Source: Oscillospiraceae bacterium
GTDB taxonomy: Bacteria; Bacillota; Clostridia; Oscillospirales; CAG-272
NCBI GenBank assembly: GCA_015063895.1
Contig: SVTG01000007.1
Span: 1 to 64,000, forward strand
Length of the DNA stretch: 64,000 bases
Reading direction: 5' to 3'
Position 1 is the stretch's first letter. Each line of letters starts with the position of its first letter. The notes beneath the pieces were generated by a model, which made no database searches, was not told the DNA's origin, and saw only the letters and a program-made list of their open reading frames with translations. The translations under genes and the position numbers were made by a program. Positions 52,613-62,870 of the stretch are shown in pieces.

Positions 52613-54277
52613 ATGAATTCCGATCAGATCAAAAAGGGCGTTGAACGTACCCCGAACCGCAGTCTTTTATATGCACTCGGTTATACCGACGAGGAGCTTG
52701 CCCGTCCGCTTGTCGGCGTGGTGTCCTCTCACAATGAGATCGTGCCGGGCCACATGCACCTCGATAAGATCACCGAGGCTGTTAAGGCAGGTATCCGTGC
52801 CGCAGGCGGCACGCCCGTGATGTTTCCTGCGATCGCCGTTTGTGACGGTATTGCCATGGGTCACGTGGGCATGAAATATTCGCTTGTCACGCGTGACTTG
52901 ATTGCCGATTCTACCGAGGCAATGGTGATGGCTCATCAGTTTGACGGTCTTGTGATGATCCCCAACTGTGACAAAAACGTGCCGGGCTTGTTGATGGCGG
53001 CGGCACGCCTTAATATTCCCACCATCTTCTGCTCGGGCGGCCCGATGCTGGCGGGGCGTCTACAGGATGGACGCCGCACGTGCCTGAGTCATATGTTTGA
53101 GGCGGTTGGCGCTTACAAGGCAGGTGCGATTGATGAGGCGGGCGTTGCCGACTATACCGAAAATGCTTGCCCCAGCTGCGGCTCCTGCTCGGGTATGTAT
53201 ACCGCAAACTCCATGAACTGCCTCACCGAGGCGATCGGCATGGCGCTCTCGGGCAACGGCACCGTGCCCGCGCCCCTTTCCGCGCGCATTCGTCTTGCCA
53301 AGCATGCCGGTATGAAGATCATGGAGCTGATTGAGAAGAATATCCGTCCCCGTGACATTATGACCGAGGCGGCCTTCCATAACGCTGAAACCGTGGATAT
53401 GGCACTTGGCTGCTCGACCAACACGATGCTGCATCTGCCTGCCATCGCACACGAGGCGGGTATTGAGATCAGTCTTGATATGTCTAATGCCATCAGTCAG
53501 CAGACCCCTAACCTTTGCCATCTTGCCCCTGCGGGCGACACCTATATGGAGGATCTTGACCGAGCGGGCGGCGTGTGGGCTGTGATGAAGGAATTGACGA
53601 AAAAGAATCTGCTTGACACCTCGGTGATGACGGTAACGGGTAAAACACTTGCCGAAAACTTAGAGGGCGTGGTCAATCGCGATACGGCGATCATTCGCCC
53701 GATCGACAACCCTTACTCCGAAAACGGCGGTATTGCCGTTCTGAAGGGTAATCTTGCCCCCGACGGGTGCGTAGTGAAGCAGTCTGCCGTGGCACCCGAA
53801 ATGATGGTGCACGAGGGCCCTGCCCGTGTCTTTGATTCGGAGGACGAGGCGATTGCCGCCATTTATGCGGGTAAGATCGTGGCGGGTGATGTGGTCGTTA
53901 TCCGTTACGAGGGCCCCAAGGGCGGTCCCGGTATGCGCGAGATGCTGAACCCCACGTCCGCTATTTGCGGTATGGGACTTGGTGAGAGTGTGGCCCTGAT
54001 CACCGATGGACGCTTTTCGGGTGCGACCCGTGGCGCCTCGATCGGTCACGTGAGCCCCGAGGCTGCTGCAGGCGGCACGATCGCGCTGGTGAAGGAGGGC
54101 GATCGCATTGCCATCAACATTAAGGAGTGCAGCATTCAGCTTTTGGTTGACGACGGGGAATTGGCCGCGCGCCGCGCTGCCTGGGTGGCACCCGAGCCCA
54201 AGGTGAAGACGGGGTATCTTGCTCGCTATGCCAAGCTGGTATCCTCCGCCGATAAGGGCGCGATCCTCACGGTATAA
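52613..54277 (+). CDS. ilvD: Dihydroxy-acid dehydratase
   Basis: IlvD (554 residues) is an iron-sulfur enzyme converting dihydroxy acids to 2-keto acids for Val, Ile and Leu. Cluster cysteines: [10 protein letters not shown] (about residue 122) and [19 protein letters not shown] (about 190-208). VISYEG-like [18 protein letters not shown] near 430 and [10 protein letters not shown] near 470 are typical. ATG has GGAGG 9 bases upstream. A 230-base gap with a large hairpin separates it from ilvC. Confidence 0.98.
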   Translation: MNSDQIKKGVERTPNRSLLYALGYTDEELARPLVGVVSSHNEIVPGHMHLDKITEAVKAGIRAAGGTPVMFPAIAVCDGIAMGHVGMKYSLVTRDLIADSTEAMVMAHQFDGLVMIPNCDKNVPGLLMAAARLNIPTIFCSGGPMLAGRLQDGRRTCLSHMFEAVGAYKAGAIDEAGVADYTENACPSCGSCSGMYTANSMNCLTEAIGMALSGNGTVPAPLSARIRLAKHAGMKIMELIEKNIRPRDIMTEAAFHNAETVDMALGCSTNTMLHLPAIAHEAGIEISLDMSNAISQQTPNLCHLAPAGDTYMEDLDRAGGVWAVMKELTKKNLLDTSVMTVTGKTLAENLEGVVNRDTAIIRPIDNPYSENGGIAVLKGNLAPDGCVVKQSAVAPEMMVHEGPARVFDSEDEAIAAIYAGKIVAGDVVVIRYEGPKGGPGMREMLNPTSAICGMGLGESVALITDGRFSGATRGASIGHVSPEAAAGGTIALVKEGDRIAINIKECSIQLLVDDGELAARRAAWVAPEPKVKTGYLARYAKLVSSADKGAILTV

Positions 54278-54296
54278 GCAATTTTAGGAGTGTTTT

Positions 54297-55838
54297 ATGG
54301 AACGAGTAAAAATATTTGATACGACCCTGCGTGACGGTGAGCAGTCGCCCGGGTGCAGTATGAACCTTGGTGAGAAGATCGAGGTCGCCAAGCAGCTTGA
54401 GCTGATGAAGGTCGATGTGATCGAGGCGGGCTTTGCGATCTCCTCGCCCGGTGACTTTGAATCGGTGCAGTCGATCGCGAAGGCAGTCAAGGACTGTAGC
54501 GTGGCGTCGCTCGCGCGCTCGACCGTCAAGGATATTGACGTTGCATGGGATGCGGTAAAGGTGGCCGCCGATCCGCGCATTCACCTGTTTATTGCCACCT
54601 CGCCCCTACATATGGAATATAAGCTCCGCATGACGCCCGAGCAGGTGCTGGAAAAAACCGCCGCTATGGTTGCGTATGCGCGCAAGTATTGCTCAAATAT
54701 TGAGTTTTCCGCAGAGGACGCCACGCGCTCTGATTGGGAGTTTCTGGCAAGAGTGGTGAACACTGCCATCGATAACGGTGCTACCGTTATCAACCTTCCC
54801 GACACGGTAGGCTACACGACTCCGAATGAAATGCGTGCCCTGATCGAGTATATGGTAAAAAACACCAATCACGCAGGGCGTGCCGAGTTTTCTGTGCATT
54901 GTCACAATGACCTCGGCATGGCTGTTGCCAACTCGCTTGCGGGCGTGCTTGGCGGCGCCCGTCAGATCGAGTGCACCGTTAACGGCCTTGGCGAGCGTGC
55001 GGGCAACACCGCCCTTGAGGAGGTCGTAATGGCACTGCATACCCGCCCCGATCTTTACGGAATCGGCACGGGGATCGAAACCACGCGCATTTCGCGTGCG
55101 AGCAAGACCGTTTATAATATCATCGGTCAGAACGCCCCCCTCAACAAGCCCATCGTTGGCAAAAATGCATTCCTGCACGAGTCGGGTATTCATCAGCACG
55201 GTGTGCTTGCCAACAAGCAGACCTATGAGATCCTTACCCCCGAATCGGTCGGCATCGTGGCCAAAAACCTCGTGCTCGGCAAGCATTCGGGCAAGCATGC
55301 CTTTGAAAGCCGCCTCACCGAGCTCGGTTATCATCTGTCCGCCGAGGAGCTGATGACCTGCTTTGAGGAGTTCAAGGTGCTTTGCGATAAGAAAAAAACG
55401 ATCAGCGACGAGGATATTGAGGCGATCGTCCTTCATAAAACCACCGTCGGGGATATGCCCGAGGACGCAGGCTTCAAGCTTGACCGCTTTGTGGTCCACA
55501 CCAGTAACTTTACCACCTCCACGAGCACCGTGGTGCTGACGCGCGACGGTGAAAAGTTTGAGGAGGTCAGCCTCGGTGACGGTCCTATCGACGCTTCGTT
55601 CAAGGCCATCGATAAGATCGTGAATCCCGAGGAGCATACCTTTAAAACCTATACCATTCACTCTATTTCCGAGGGCAAGGATACCCTTGGTGACGTTACT
55701 GTGCGTCTTGCTGCGGGCAACCGCACCTACACGGGCAAGGGGCTTTCTACCGATATTATCGAGGCCTCTATCCTCGCGTATCTGAACGCCATTAACAAAA
55801 TGCAATATGCCATGGAGCAGGCAAGGGGGGCACAATAA
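54297..55838 (+). CDS. leuA: 2-isopropylmalate synthase
   Basis: LeuA (513 residues) condenses acetyl-CoA with 2-oxoisovalerate. [17 protein letters not shown] at the N terminus, the metal-binding [15 protein letters not shown] near 200, [12 protein letters not shown], and the C-terminal leucine-binding domain (about 390-505) are present, so leucine feedback is expected. AGGAG precedes ATG. The last base overlaps leuC. Confidence 0.98.
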   Translation: MERVKIFDTTLRDGEQSPGCSMNLGEKIEVAKQLELMKVDVIEAGFAISSPGDFESVQSIAKAVKDCSVASLARSTVKDIDVAWDAVKVAADPRIHLFIATSPLHMEYKLRMTPEQVLEKTAAMVAYARKYCSNIEFSAEDATRSDWEFLARVVNTAIDNGATVINLPDTVGYTTPNEMRALIEYMVKNTNHAGRAEFSVHCHNDLGMAVANSLAGVLGGARQIECTVNGLGERAGNTALEEVVMALHTRPDLYGIGTGIETTRISRASKTVYNIIGQNAPLNKPIVGKNAFLHESGIHQHGVLANKQTYEILTPESVGIVAKNLVLGKHSGKHAFESRLTELGYHLSAEELMTCFEEFKVLCDKKKTISDEDIEAIVLHKTTVGDMPEDAGFKLDRFVVHTSNFTTSTSTVVLTRDGEKFEEVSLGDGPIDASFKAIDKIVNPEEHTFKTYTIHSISEGKDTLGDVTVRLAAGNRTYTGKGLSTDIIEASILAYLNAINKMQYAMEQARGAQ

Positions 55839-57103
55839 TGGGCATGACAATGACACAAAAAATTCTTGCCGCGCACGCGGGGCTTGACTCGGTAAAGGCG
55901 GGCGACCTGATCGAGGCAAGGCTGGATATCGTGCTTGGCAACGACGTCACCACACCCGTGGCTGTCGACGTGTTTGAAAAGGCAGGATTCACGAGTGTAT
56001 TTGACAAGGATAAGATCGCGATCGTGCTCGACCACTACACGCCCTGCAAGGACATTAAGTCCGCTGAGCTTTGCGCGACCGCAAGAGGGTTTGCCAAGCG
56101 CTTTGACATTACGCATTTTTACGACGTGGGGGCCGTTGGCATTGAGCACGCGCTCCTGCCCGAGAAGGGCATTGTCGGCCCCGGGGATCTCATCATCGGC
56201 GCCGACTCTCATACCTGCACGTACGGTGCGCTGGGCGCCTTCTCTACGGGCGTTGGCTCTACCGATATGGCCGCAGGCATGGCAACGGGCGAAAACTGGT
56301 TTAAGGTGCCCGCCGCCATCAAGGTCGTGCTGAAGGGTAAATTGCAGCCCTTTGTCAGCGGTAAGGACGTGATTTTGCACCTGATCGGTCGCATCGGCGT
56401 TGACGGTGCGCTGTATAAATCGCTTGAGTTTGTCGGCGAGGGCGTCAAGGCACTCACGATGGACGACCGCTTTGCGATTGCCAATATGGCGATCGAGGCG
56501 GGTGCCAAAAACGGCATTTTCCCGGTTGACGAGCAAACCATGGCATACGTAACGGGTCGCTTTACGCGCCCCGTGCAGGTCTTTGAGGCCGACGCGGACG
56601 CCGTGTATGAGAGCGAGGTCGTGATCGACCTTGATACCCTGCAGCCGACTGTTTCGCTGCCCCATCTGCCCTCTAATACCAAGACGGTAGACGAGGTCAA
56701 GGGTTTGCCCATTGATCAGGTGGTCATCGGCTCCTGCACCAACGGCCGCATCGGTGACCTGCGTGCCGCCGCCGCGATCCTGAAGGGCAAAAAGGTGGCA
56801 AAGGGTGTGCGTTGTATCGTGATCCCTGCGACCGAGGCCATTTATTTGCAGTCGATCAAGGAGGGCTTGACCGAGATCTTTATTGAGGCCGGGTGTGCCG
56901 TTTCCACGCCCACGTGCGGTCCCTGCCTTGGTGGTCATATGGGCTGTATGGCGGCTGGCGAGCGCGCCGTTGCCACTACCAACCGCAACTTTGTCGGACG
57001 TATGGGCCACGTGAAGAGCGAGGTGATCCTCGCCAGCCCTGCGGTTGCCGCTGCTTCTGCCGTTTGCGGCGCTGTGGCATCGCCCTACGATATGGAGGTG
57101 TAA
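55838..57103 (+). CDS. leuC: 3-isopropylmalate dehydratase large subunit
   Basis: LeuC (421 residues) is the aconitase-like [4Fe-4S] subunit. Cluster cysteines lie in [11 protein letters not shown] (about residue 300) and [13 protein letters not shown] (about 358-370); [15 protein letters not shown] near 130 is conserved. The start is ATG overlapping the leuA stop (TAATG), with an AAGGGGGG-like site upstream. It pairs with leuD immediately downstream. Confidence 0.97.
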   Translation: MGMTMTQKILAAHAGLDSVKAGDLIEARLDIVLGNDVTTPVAVDVFEKAGFTSVFDKDKIAIVLDHYTPCKDIKSAELCATARGFAKRFDITHFYDVGAVGIEHALLPEKGIVGPGDLIIGADSHTCTYGALGAFSTGVGSTDMAAGMATGENWFKVPAAIKVVLKGKLQPFVSGKDVILHLIGRIGVDGALYKSLEFVGEGVKALTMDDRFAIANMAIEAGAKNGIFPVDEQTMAYVTGRFTRPVQVFEADADAVYESEVVIDLDTLQPTVSLPHLPSNTKTVDEVKGLPIDQVVIGSCTNGRIGDLRAAAAILKGKKVAKGVRCIVIPATEAIYLQSIKEGLTEIFIEAGCAVSTPTCGPCLGGHMGCMAAGERAVATTNRNFVGRMGHVKSEVILASPAVAAASAVCGAVASPYDMEV

Positions 57104-57106
57104 GAG

Positions 57107-57610
57107 ATGTACCAAGGAAAAGCATTTTGCTACGGTGATAATGTCGATACCGACGTGATTATCCCTGCACGCTACTTGAATGCCCCCTCTGCCGAGGAGC
57201 TTGCCAAGCACTGCATGGAGGATATCGATACCGCATTTGTAAAGGAAGTCACCCCGGGTGATATCATGGTGGGTGGCGAGAACTTTGGCTGTGGCTCCTC
57301 GCGTGAGCACGCACCGATCGCGATTCGCGCCAGCGGCATTTCCTGCGTGATCGCCGCCAGCTTTGCCCGTATTTTTTACCGCAACGCCATCAATATCGGC
57401 TTTCCGATCTTAGAGTGCGCCGAGGCGGCAAAGAGCATCAAAAAGGGCGACCTTGTGCGCGTAGATGCCGACAAGGGCACCATTCAAAACCTCACCACGG
57501 GCGAGGAATTTCAGGCAACGCCTTTCCCCGCGTTTATCAACCGCATTATTGAAAACGGCGGCCTTTTGCCCTATCTTGTGGCAAAGCAAAAGGGAGGTGC
57601 CGCAAAATGA
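57107..57610 (+). CDS. leuD: 3-isopropylmalate dehydratase small subunit
   Basis: LeuD (167 residues), the swivelling small subunit. [13 protein letters not shown] near the N terminus, [18 protein letters not shown] near 51-68 and the substrate-binding loop around [12 protein letters not shown] identify it. It starts 3 bases after leuC, and leuB overlaps its end by 4 bases. Confidence 0.98.
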   Translation: MYQGKAFCYGDNVDTDVIIPARYLNAPSAEELAKHCMEDIDTAFVKEVTPGDIMVGGENFGCGSSREHAPIAIRASGISCVIAASFARIFYRNAINIGFPILECAEAAKSIKKGDLVRVDADKGTIQNLTTGEEFQATPFPAFINRIIENGGLLPYLVAKQKGGAAK

Positions 57611-58680
57611 CCTTCCGCATAGCACTTGTAAAGGGTGACGGGATCGGCCCCGAGATCGTTGACAGCGCCGTAGCGGTGCTTGAAAGGGTCGGTGAAAAAT
57701 TCGGTCATCGGTTTGAGTTTACCTCTTATCTTGCAGGCGGCTGTGCCATTGACGCCTGCGGTAAGCCCTTGCCCGAGGAGACCGTAGAGGGCTGCAAGAA
57801 CAGCGACAGCGTTTTGCTTGGTGCTGTGGGCGGCCCCAAGTGGGATACGCTCCCCGGCAATATCCGCCCCGAAAAGGCATTGCTCGGGCTCCGCGCGGCA
57901 CTTGGTCTTTATACCAATCTGCGCCCCGCCCGTATTTTCCCCGCACTGAAGGGCGCCTGTGCGCTGCGCCCCGATATCATCGACCGCGGCTTTGACCTTG
58001 TCATCGTGCGCGAGCTGACGGGTGGCATTTATTTCGGTGAGCGCGGTCGCAGAGAAGGCAAATACGGCCCCGAGGCCTACGACACTGAGGCATATAGCGT
58101 CATGGAGGTGGAGCGTATTGCACGCGTGGCCTTTGAGACTGCAAGAAAGCGCCGCAAAAACGTGGTGAGCATCGACAAGGCAAACGTGCTGGAGACCTCT
58201 CGCCTGTGGCGTGAGACCGTGCACCGCATCGCCGCCGAATACCCCGATGTGGAGGTTTCGGATATGCTGGTCGACAATGCCGCCATGCAGCTGATCCGCG
58301 ACCCCTCGCGCTTTGACGTGGTGGTGACCTCGAATATGTTCGGTGATATCCTCTCCGACGAGGCCTCGCAGATCACCGGCTCGATCGGTCTGCTGGCCTC
58401 TGCCTCGCTTGGCGCCACCAAGTGCGGCCTTTACGAGCCGATCCACGGCTCCGCACCCGATATCGCGGGTCAGAACAAGGCAAATCCCATTGCCACCATT
58501 CTTTCCGCTGCGATGATGCTGCGCTATTCGTTTGACCTTGCCGCAGAGGCAGATGCCATTGAAAACGCCGTCAACAGCGTGATCGACGACGGCTACCGTA
58601 CGGCGGATATTCTGACCGATTCCACCAAGGAACCCCTCACCTGTACCGCCATGACTAAACTTATCATGGAAAGGATCTAA
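57607..58680 (+). CDS. leuB: 3-isopropylmalate dehydrogenase
   Basis: LeuB (357 residues) oxidises and decarboxylates 3-isopropylmalate. [25 protein letters not shown] near 135 (distinguishing LeuB from isocitrate dehydrogenase), the DNAAMQLI and [25 protein letters not shown] segments are present. It overlaps leuD by 4 bases and is followed by ilvE after 3. Confidence 0.98.
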   Translation: MTFRIALVKGDGIGPEIVDSAVAVLERVGEKFGHRFEFTSYLAGGCAIDACGKPLPEETVEGCKNSDSVLLGAVGGPKWDTLPGNIRPEKALLGLRAALGLYTNLRPARIFPALKGACALRPDIIDRGFDLVIVRELTGGIYFGERGRREGKYGPEAYDTEAYSVMEVERIARVAFETARKRRKNVVSIDKANVLETSRLWRETVHRIAAEYPDVEVSDMLVDNAAMQLIRDPSRFDVVVTSNMFGDILSDEASQITGSIGLLASASLGATKCGLYEPIHGSAPDIAGQNKANPIATILSAAMMLRYSFDLAAEADAIENAVNSVIDDGYRTADILTDSTKEPLTCTAMTKLIMERI

Positions 58681-58683
58681 GAA

Positions 58684-59745
58684 ATGCTGAACGTAAAAGT
58701 AACGAAAACGACGACTCCCAAGCAAAAGCCGCAGGGCCCCCTTGGCTTCGGTAAGATCTTTACCGATCATATGTTCGTAATGAATTATACCGAGGGTATG
58801 GGCTGGCACGATGCCCGTGTGGTACCCTTTTCCGATATTTCTCTCTCGCCCGCGTGTGTGGTATTCCACTACGGTCAGGAAATGTTTGAGGGCATGAAGG
58901 CCTATCGCGGTGAGGACGGTAAGACCTACCTGTTCCGCCCCGAGAAAAACGCACAGCGTGCCAACGACTCTAACCGCCGTCTTTGCATTCCCGAAATTCC
59001 CGAGGATATTTTCGTGGAGGCCGTGAAGGCTGTGGTCAAGGTCGATGAGGATTGGATCCCCACGGCCGATGGCACCTCGCTGTATATCCGCCCCTTTGTG
59101 ATCGCAACCGACGCCTTCCTTGGTGTGGCACCCTCCAAGACCTATCTCTTTATGGTCATTCTTTCCCCGAGCGGCGCCTATTACAGCGAGGGCCTTGCCC
59201 CCGTTGGCATCTGGATCGAGGACGACTACGTGCGCGCTGTCAAGGGTGGCATGGGCTATGCCAAGACAGGTGGCAACTACGCTTGCTCTCTTGCCGCACA
59301 GGTGAAGGCACACGACGCCGGCTTTTCGCAGGTGCTTTGGCTTGACGGTGTGGAGCGCCGTTATATTGAAGAGGTGGGCGCGATGAACATTTTCTTCAAG
59401 ATCGACGGCGTGGTGGTAACGCCGATGCTCAACGGCTCTATTCTGCCGGGTGTGACGCGTAATTCCGTGTTGCAGCTGCTGAAATCCTGGGGCGTGCCCT
59501 GTGAGGAGCGCCGCGTTTCGGTGGATGAGCTCCTGGAGGCACAGAAGAACGGTAAGCTTGAGGAGGTATTCGGCACGGGTACGGCTGCGGTCATTTCTCC
59601 TGTCGGCAAGCTCCGCTACAAGGACGACGTGATGACGATCGGTGACGGCGGCATCGGTGTGCTCAGCCAGAAGATCTACGACACCATCACGGGTATCCAG
59701 ACGGGTAAGCTTGACGATCCGTTCGGCTGGAGAGTAACGCTTTAA
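58684..59745 (+). CDS. ilvE: Branched-chain amino acid aminotransferase
   Basis: IlvE (353 residues), fold type IV PLP enzyme, makes Val, Ile and Leu from their 2-keto acids. The PLP lysine lies in MGYAKTGGNYACSL (about residue 196); VFHYGQEMFEGMKAYRG near 58 and LDGVERRYIEEVGAMNIFF near 220 are typical of the approximately 350-residue class. Its place in the operon fits the last common step. Confidence 0.97.
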   Translation: MLNVKVTKTTTPKQKPQGPLGFGKIFTDHMFVMNYTEGMGWHDARVVPFSDISLSPACVVFHYGQEMFEGMKAYRGEDGKTYLFRPEKNAQRANDSNRRLCIPEIPEDIFVEAVKAVVKVDEDWIPTADGTSLYIRPFVIATDAFLGVAPSKTYLFMVILSPSGAYYSEGLAPVGIWIEDDYVRAVKGGMGYAKTGGNYACSLAAQVKAHDAGFSQVLWLDGVERRYIEEVGAMNIFFKIDGVVVTPMLNGSILPGVTRNSVLQLLKSWGVPCEERRVSVDELLEAQKNGKLEEVFGTGTAAVISPVGKLRYKDDVMTIGDGGIGVLSQKIYDTITGIQTGKLDDPFGWRVTL

Positions 59746-59754
59746 GAGGTAATT

Positions 59755-60948
59755 ATGCTGACGTTAGATAAGATTTATCAGGCGGCCTTCGTGCTTCGTG
59801 ACGTGGCACGCAGGACCGACCTCATTCAGGCGCGTAATATGTGCACGGATTGTGAGCTGTACCTGAAGACCGAGAATTTGCAGGTAACGGGCAGCTTCAA
59901 GGTGCGCGGCGCGTATTATAAGATCAGCCAGCTGTCCGCGCAGGAAAAGGAAAAGGGCATCATCGCGTGCAGCGCGGGTAACCACGCGCAGGGCGTGGCG
60001 CTTGCCGCCCAGAAGATGGGCATTAAGAGCGTTATTTGTATGCCCGACGGTGCCCCCATCAGTAAGGTGGAGGCAACCAAGGCGTTCGGCGCGGAGACCT
60101 GTCTTGTACCGGGCGCCTACGACGATGCCTATCAGAAGGCTTGTCAGCTGCGCGATGAAACGGGTGCCACCTTTATTCACCCCTTTGATGACGAAGAGGT
60201 GATCGCAGGTCAGGGCACCATCGGTCTTGAGATCTTAGAGCAGCTGAGCGATGCCGATGCCGTTGTCGTACCGATCGGTGGCGGCGGTCTGATCGCAGGC
60301 GTTGCCTTTGCTGTCAAGCACCTCAATCCCAAGGTGAAGGTCTACGGCGTGCAGGCCGAGCGTGCGGCAAGCATGGCACAGAGCCTCAAGCAAGGACACC
60401 AGATCACGCTTGATTCGGTTTCGACCTTTGCCGACGGTATCGCCGTGAAGCACCCGGGTGACAACACCTTTAAGCTAATCCGTGAGTACGTTGACGAGGT
60501 CGTGACCGTCAGCGAGGACGAGATCGCTACCGCGATCCTTACCCTGATGGAAAAGCAAAAGCTGGTGTCTGAGGGCGCAGGCGCTGTCGGCGTGGCTGCC
60601 GTGATGTTCGATAAGGTGCCCGTGAAGGGCAAGAAGGTCGTGTGCGTTGTTTCGGGCGGCAATATTGACGTGAATATTCTCTCGCGTGTGGTTACGCGCG
60701 GTCTTGTCACCACGGGGCGCAATGCCACTCTGCAGATCGCCCTTGAGGATAAGCCCGGTCAGCTGCTTGGTGTCAGTAGCATCATTTCGCGCTGCGGTGG
60801 CAACGTTGTCAGCGTGCACCACGAGCGCTCCGACGCCAATATGGCTGTGGCCAGCTGCTTCTTGAAGATCGGCATGGAAACGCGTGATTTTGCACAGATC
60901 GAGGAGATCAAAAATGCCTTGACCGAGGCAGGCTTTAAGATTGTATAA
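59755..60948 (+). CDS. ilvA: Threonine ammonia-lyase
   Basis: IlvA (397 residues) deaminates threonine to 2-oxobutyrate, first step to isoleucine. The PLP lysine is in TGSFKVRGAYYK (about residue 51); SAGNHAQGVALAA, GGGGLIAG near 179 and a single C-terminal ACT-like domain (about 325-397) are visible. This is the short form, which can be biosynthetic or catabolic; the operon context argues for biosynthesis. AAGAGG precedes ATG. Confidence 0.95.
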   Translation: MLTLDKIYQAAFVLRDVARRTDLIQARNMCTDCELYLKTENLQVTGSFKVRGAYYKISQLSAQEKEKGIIACSAGNHAQGVALAAQKMGIKSVICMPDGAPISKVEATKAFGAETCLVPGAYDDAYQKACQLRDETGATFIHPFDDEEVIAGQGTIGLEILEQLSDADAVVVPIGGGGLIAGVAFAVKHLNPKVKVYGVQAERAASMAQSLKQGHQITLDSVSTFADGIAVKHPGDNTFKLIREYVDEVVTVSEDEIATAILTLMEKQKLVSEGAGAVGVAAVMFDKVPVKGKKVVCVVSGGNIDVNILSRVVTRGLVTTGRNATLQIALEDKPGQLLGVSSIISRCGGNVVSVHHERSDANMAVASCFLKIGMETRDFAQIEEIKNALTEAGFKIV

Positions 60949-60959
60949 GGAGAAAAACG

Positions 60960-61334
60960 ATGTTTAAGCAAATTTCTACCAATAAAGCACCTGCCGCCAT
61001 CGGCCCGTATTCGCAGGCACTTGACCTTGGCAATATGGTGTTTGTATCGGGACAGATCCCCGTGGATCCTGCCACGGGTACAATGCCCGAGCGCGTTGAG
61101 GATCAGGCCGTGCAGGCACTGACTAACCTGAAAAACGTACTCGCCGCCGCAGGCGTTGGTATGGAAAACGTGGTTAAAACCGTGGTGTTTCTTGCCGACC
61201 TTGCCGATTTTGCGGTCGTCAACGGCATTTACGAGAGCTTTTTCAAGGCGCCCTTTCCTGCGCGCAGCTGTGTGCAGGTTGCGGCGATCCCGAAGGGTGC
61301 AAAGCTTGAAATTGAGTGCATTGCGGTAAAGTAA
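60960..61334 (+). CDS. ridA: RidA family reactive intermediate deaminase
   Basis: This 124-residue RidA protein hydrolyses enamine/imine intermediates such as 2-aminoacrylate and 2-aminocrotonate, products of IlvA-type PLP enzymes. IGPYSQALDLG, the catalytic-arginine segment FPARSCVQVAAIPKGAKLEIE and FVSGQIP are conserved. It starts 11 bases after ilvA with AAGGAG, closing the operon, which fits protection of branched-chain enzymes from IlvA's reactive product. Confidence 0.97.
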   Translation: MFKQISTNKAPAAIGPYSQALDLGNMVFVSGQIPVDPATGTMPERVEDQAVQALTNLKNVLAAAGVGMENVVKTVVFLADLADFAVVNGIYESFFKAPFPARSCVQVAAIPKGAKLEIECIAVK

Positions 61335-61351
61335 AGAGAAATTTCCATTCA

Positions 61352-61383
61352 TAAAAAAAGCCCGAAGGTTCGGGCTTTTTTTA
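61352..61383 (+). terminator. Terminator of the ilv-leu operon
   Basis: AAAAAAAGCCCGAA-GG-TTCGGGCTTTTTTT: a perfect stem with A and T tracts, 17 bases after the ridA stop. Confidence 0.95.
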
Positions 61384-61389
61384 TCTGTT

Positions 61390-61680
61390 TTAATTTTCCG
61401 TTATGGTTGGTTGTCGTGAAAGTAAGAGTAGAAAGCAGAATAAATAGGTATACAGTAAAAGCCAAATGAGGCTGCTTATGAGATATTGCCACGTGCCGTA
61501 ATACTGTGTGTGAAACAAGAACTCAAGTGTCAGGGTGAGGGCGAGCAGCATAGCGGCGCCCCACAAATACCCTTTTTTAGCACGTGTATGCCGCACAGGG
61601 CCCGCATTGCTTTGTTTTCCTCCACATTCTGCCTCCTGCGTGTATTTTAGCTCTATTATAGCAAACCAAAAGCAAAACAT
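61390..61680 (-). CDS. Small hypothetical membrane protein, start uncertain
   Basis: A 96-codon leftward frame encodes two hydrophobic segments in its C-terminal half (about residues 38-58 and 66-88), a membrane-protein pattern, with no recognised family. The start is doubtful: the first ATG (61680) lacks a ribosome binding site, and a TATAAT with AGGAGG follow inside the frame, where the nearest ATG is in another frame. A later GTG at 61596 is possible. It ends against the ridA terminator. Confidence 0.4.
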   Translation of the reverse strand: MFCFWFAIIELKYTQEAECGGKQSNAGPVRHTRAKKGYLWGAAMLLALTLTLEFLFHTQYYGTWQYLISSLIWLLLYTYLFCFLLLLSRQPTITEN

Positions 61681-61833
61681 GAACTATATTTGACATTCTG
61701 CCCGCGAATAAATAATTTTGCTTTATATTGAAAAAACATGCAAAAACAATACATAAAAATACACAAAAAGGACAAAAGGAAAAAGCACCGATCGGAAAAA
61801 CGGTTATTTAACATATTTATTTTATTATAGTGC
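61681..61833. other. AT-rich gap upstream of the arg promoter
   Basis: Strongly AT-rich, low-complexity sequence. A leftward 87-codon frame (61656-61919) covers it but overlaps the argC promoter and ARG boxes and has no ribosome binding site, so it is not called. Confidence 0.6.
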
Positions 61834-61862
61834 TTGACAAAGCTGCACAAAGCGAGTATAAT
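61834..61862 (+). promoter_or_regulatory. argC promoter
   Basis: Perfect TTGACA (61834-61839) and TATAAT (61857-61862) with a 17 bp spacer. ARG-box-like elements follow just downstream. Confidence 0.87.
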
Positions 61863-61883
61863 AATCGTATATGTTTGTTGTTG

Positions 61884-61918
61884 TGAATAAATATTCATAA
61901 TCAATGAGTAAAATTCCA
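61884..61918 (+). promoter_or_regulatory. Two ARG-box-like operators before argC
   Basis: TGAATAAATATTCA (61884-61897) is a perfect 14 bp palindrome of the ARG-box type. A second, weaker copy TGAGTAAAATTCCA occupies 61905-61918. Their centres are 21 bp apart, the spacing seen for paired ARG boxes bound by ArgR/AhrC hexamers. They lie between the -10 and the start codon, where a repressor would act. Confidence 0.8.
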
Positions 61919-61937
61919 ATTTCCGAGAGGATCCGTT

Positions 61938-62867
61938 GTGAAAAAAGTATTTATTGACGGCAGTGCCGGTACCACGGGCTTGCGTATCCGTGAGCGCCTG
62001 GCCGCGAGAAGCGATATCGAGCTGCTGATCTTATCCGAGGAAAAGCGCAAGGACAGCGCTGCGCGCCGTGAGGCCTTAAACAATGCTGACGTGGCGTTCC
62101 TGTGCCTGCCCGACGATGCCGCCCGTGAAGCGGTGGCGATGATTGAAAATCCCCATACTGCTGTGATCGATACCTCTACCGCGTATCGCACGGCAAACGG
62201 CTGGATCTACGGCTTTCCCGAGCTTTGCGAGGATCGCGCTGCGCTGGCCACTGCCAAGCGCGTGGCGAACCCGGGGTGTCACGCAAGCGGCTTTATTGCG
62301 CTGGTGGCGCCACTGGTCAGAGCAGGGCTGCTTGAAAAAACGGCGCATCTGTCGGCCTTTTCTCTTACGGGCTATTCGGGTGGCGGCAAAAAAATGATCG
62401 CCGAATACGAGGGTGCGGAGCGCGCCGCGGCGCTGGATGCCCCCCGTCAGTATGCCCTCACGCAAAAGCACAAGCACCTGCCCGAGATGCAGGCTGTGTG
62501 CGGTCTTGACGTGGCCCCGATCTTTTCCCCCATCGTTGCCGATTACTACGCAGGTATGGAGGTGACGGTTCCGCTTTTTGCCGATGCGGTGAAGGGAAGC
62601 GTTGCCGAGATCGCAGAGATCTATCAGCAGACCTATCAAAGGGGACTGGTTCGTTTCCTGCCCACGATGGGTGAGGGCGGCCTCCTTGCCGGGAACGGTA
62701 TGGCAGGGCGCGACGATATGGAGATCGGTGTGCTTGGCAATGATGAACGCATTTTGCTGGTGGCACGCTTTGATAACCTTGGTAAGGGCGCTTCGGGCGC
62801 GGCCATACAAAATATGAATATCCTGCTGGGTACCGATGAGGCGGCAGGACTTGTAACAGGAGAGTAA
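61938..62867 (+). CDS. argC: N-acetyl-gamma-glutamyl-phosphate reductase
   Basis: ArgC (309 residues) reduces N-acetylglutamyl phosphate to the semialdehyde in arginine synthesis. IDGSAGTTGLRIRERL forms the nucleotide-binding loop; the catalytic Cys is in VANPGCHASGF (about residue 114); NLGKGASGAAIQN near the C terminus is conserved. At about 310 residues it belongs to the shorter type 2 group. GTG start with GAGAGG upstream. argJ follows after 3 bases. Confidence 0.97.
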   Translation: MKKVFIDGSAGTTGLRIRERLAARSDIELLILSEEKRKDSAARREALNNADVAFLCLPDDAAREAVAMIENPHTAVIDTSTAYRTANGWIYGFPELCEDRAALATAKRVANPGCHASGFIALVAPLVRAGLLEKTAHLSAFSLTGYSGGGKKMIAEYEGAERAAALDAPRQYALTQKHKHLPEMQAVCGLDVAPIFSPIVADYYAGMEVTVPLFADAVKGSVAEIAEIYQQTYQRGLVRFLPTMGEGGLLAGNGMAGRDDMEIGVLGNDERILLVARFDNLGKGASGAAIQNMNILLGTDEAAGLVTGE

Positions 62868-62870
62868 AAA

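Noticed and set aside
57571..59313. 580-codon frame antisense to leuB and ilvE
   Set aside because: Longest shadow in the window, yet leuB and ilvE are unambiguous on the other strand.
61656..61919. 87-codon leftward frame over the arg promoter
   Set aside because: AT-rich chance frame overlapping the argC promoter and both ARG boxes.
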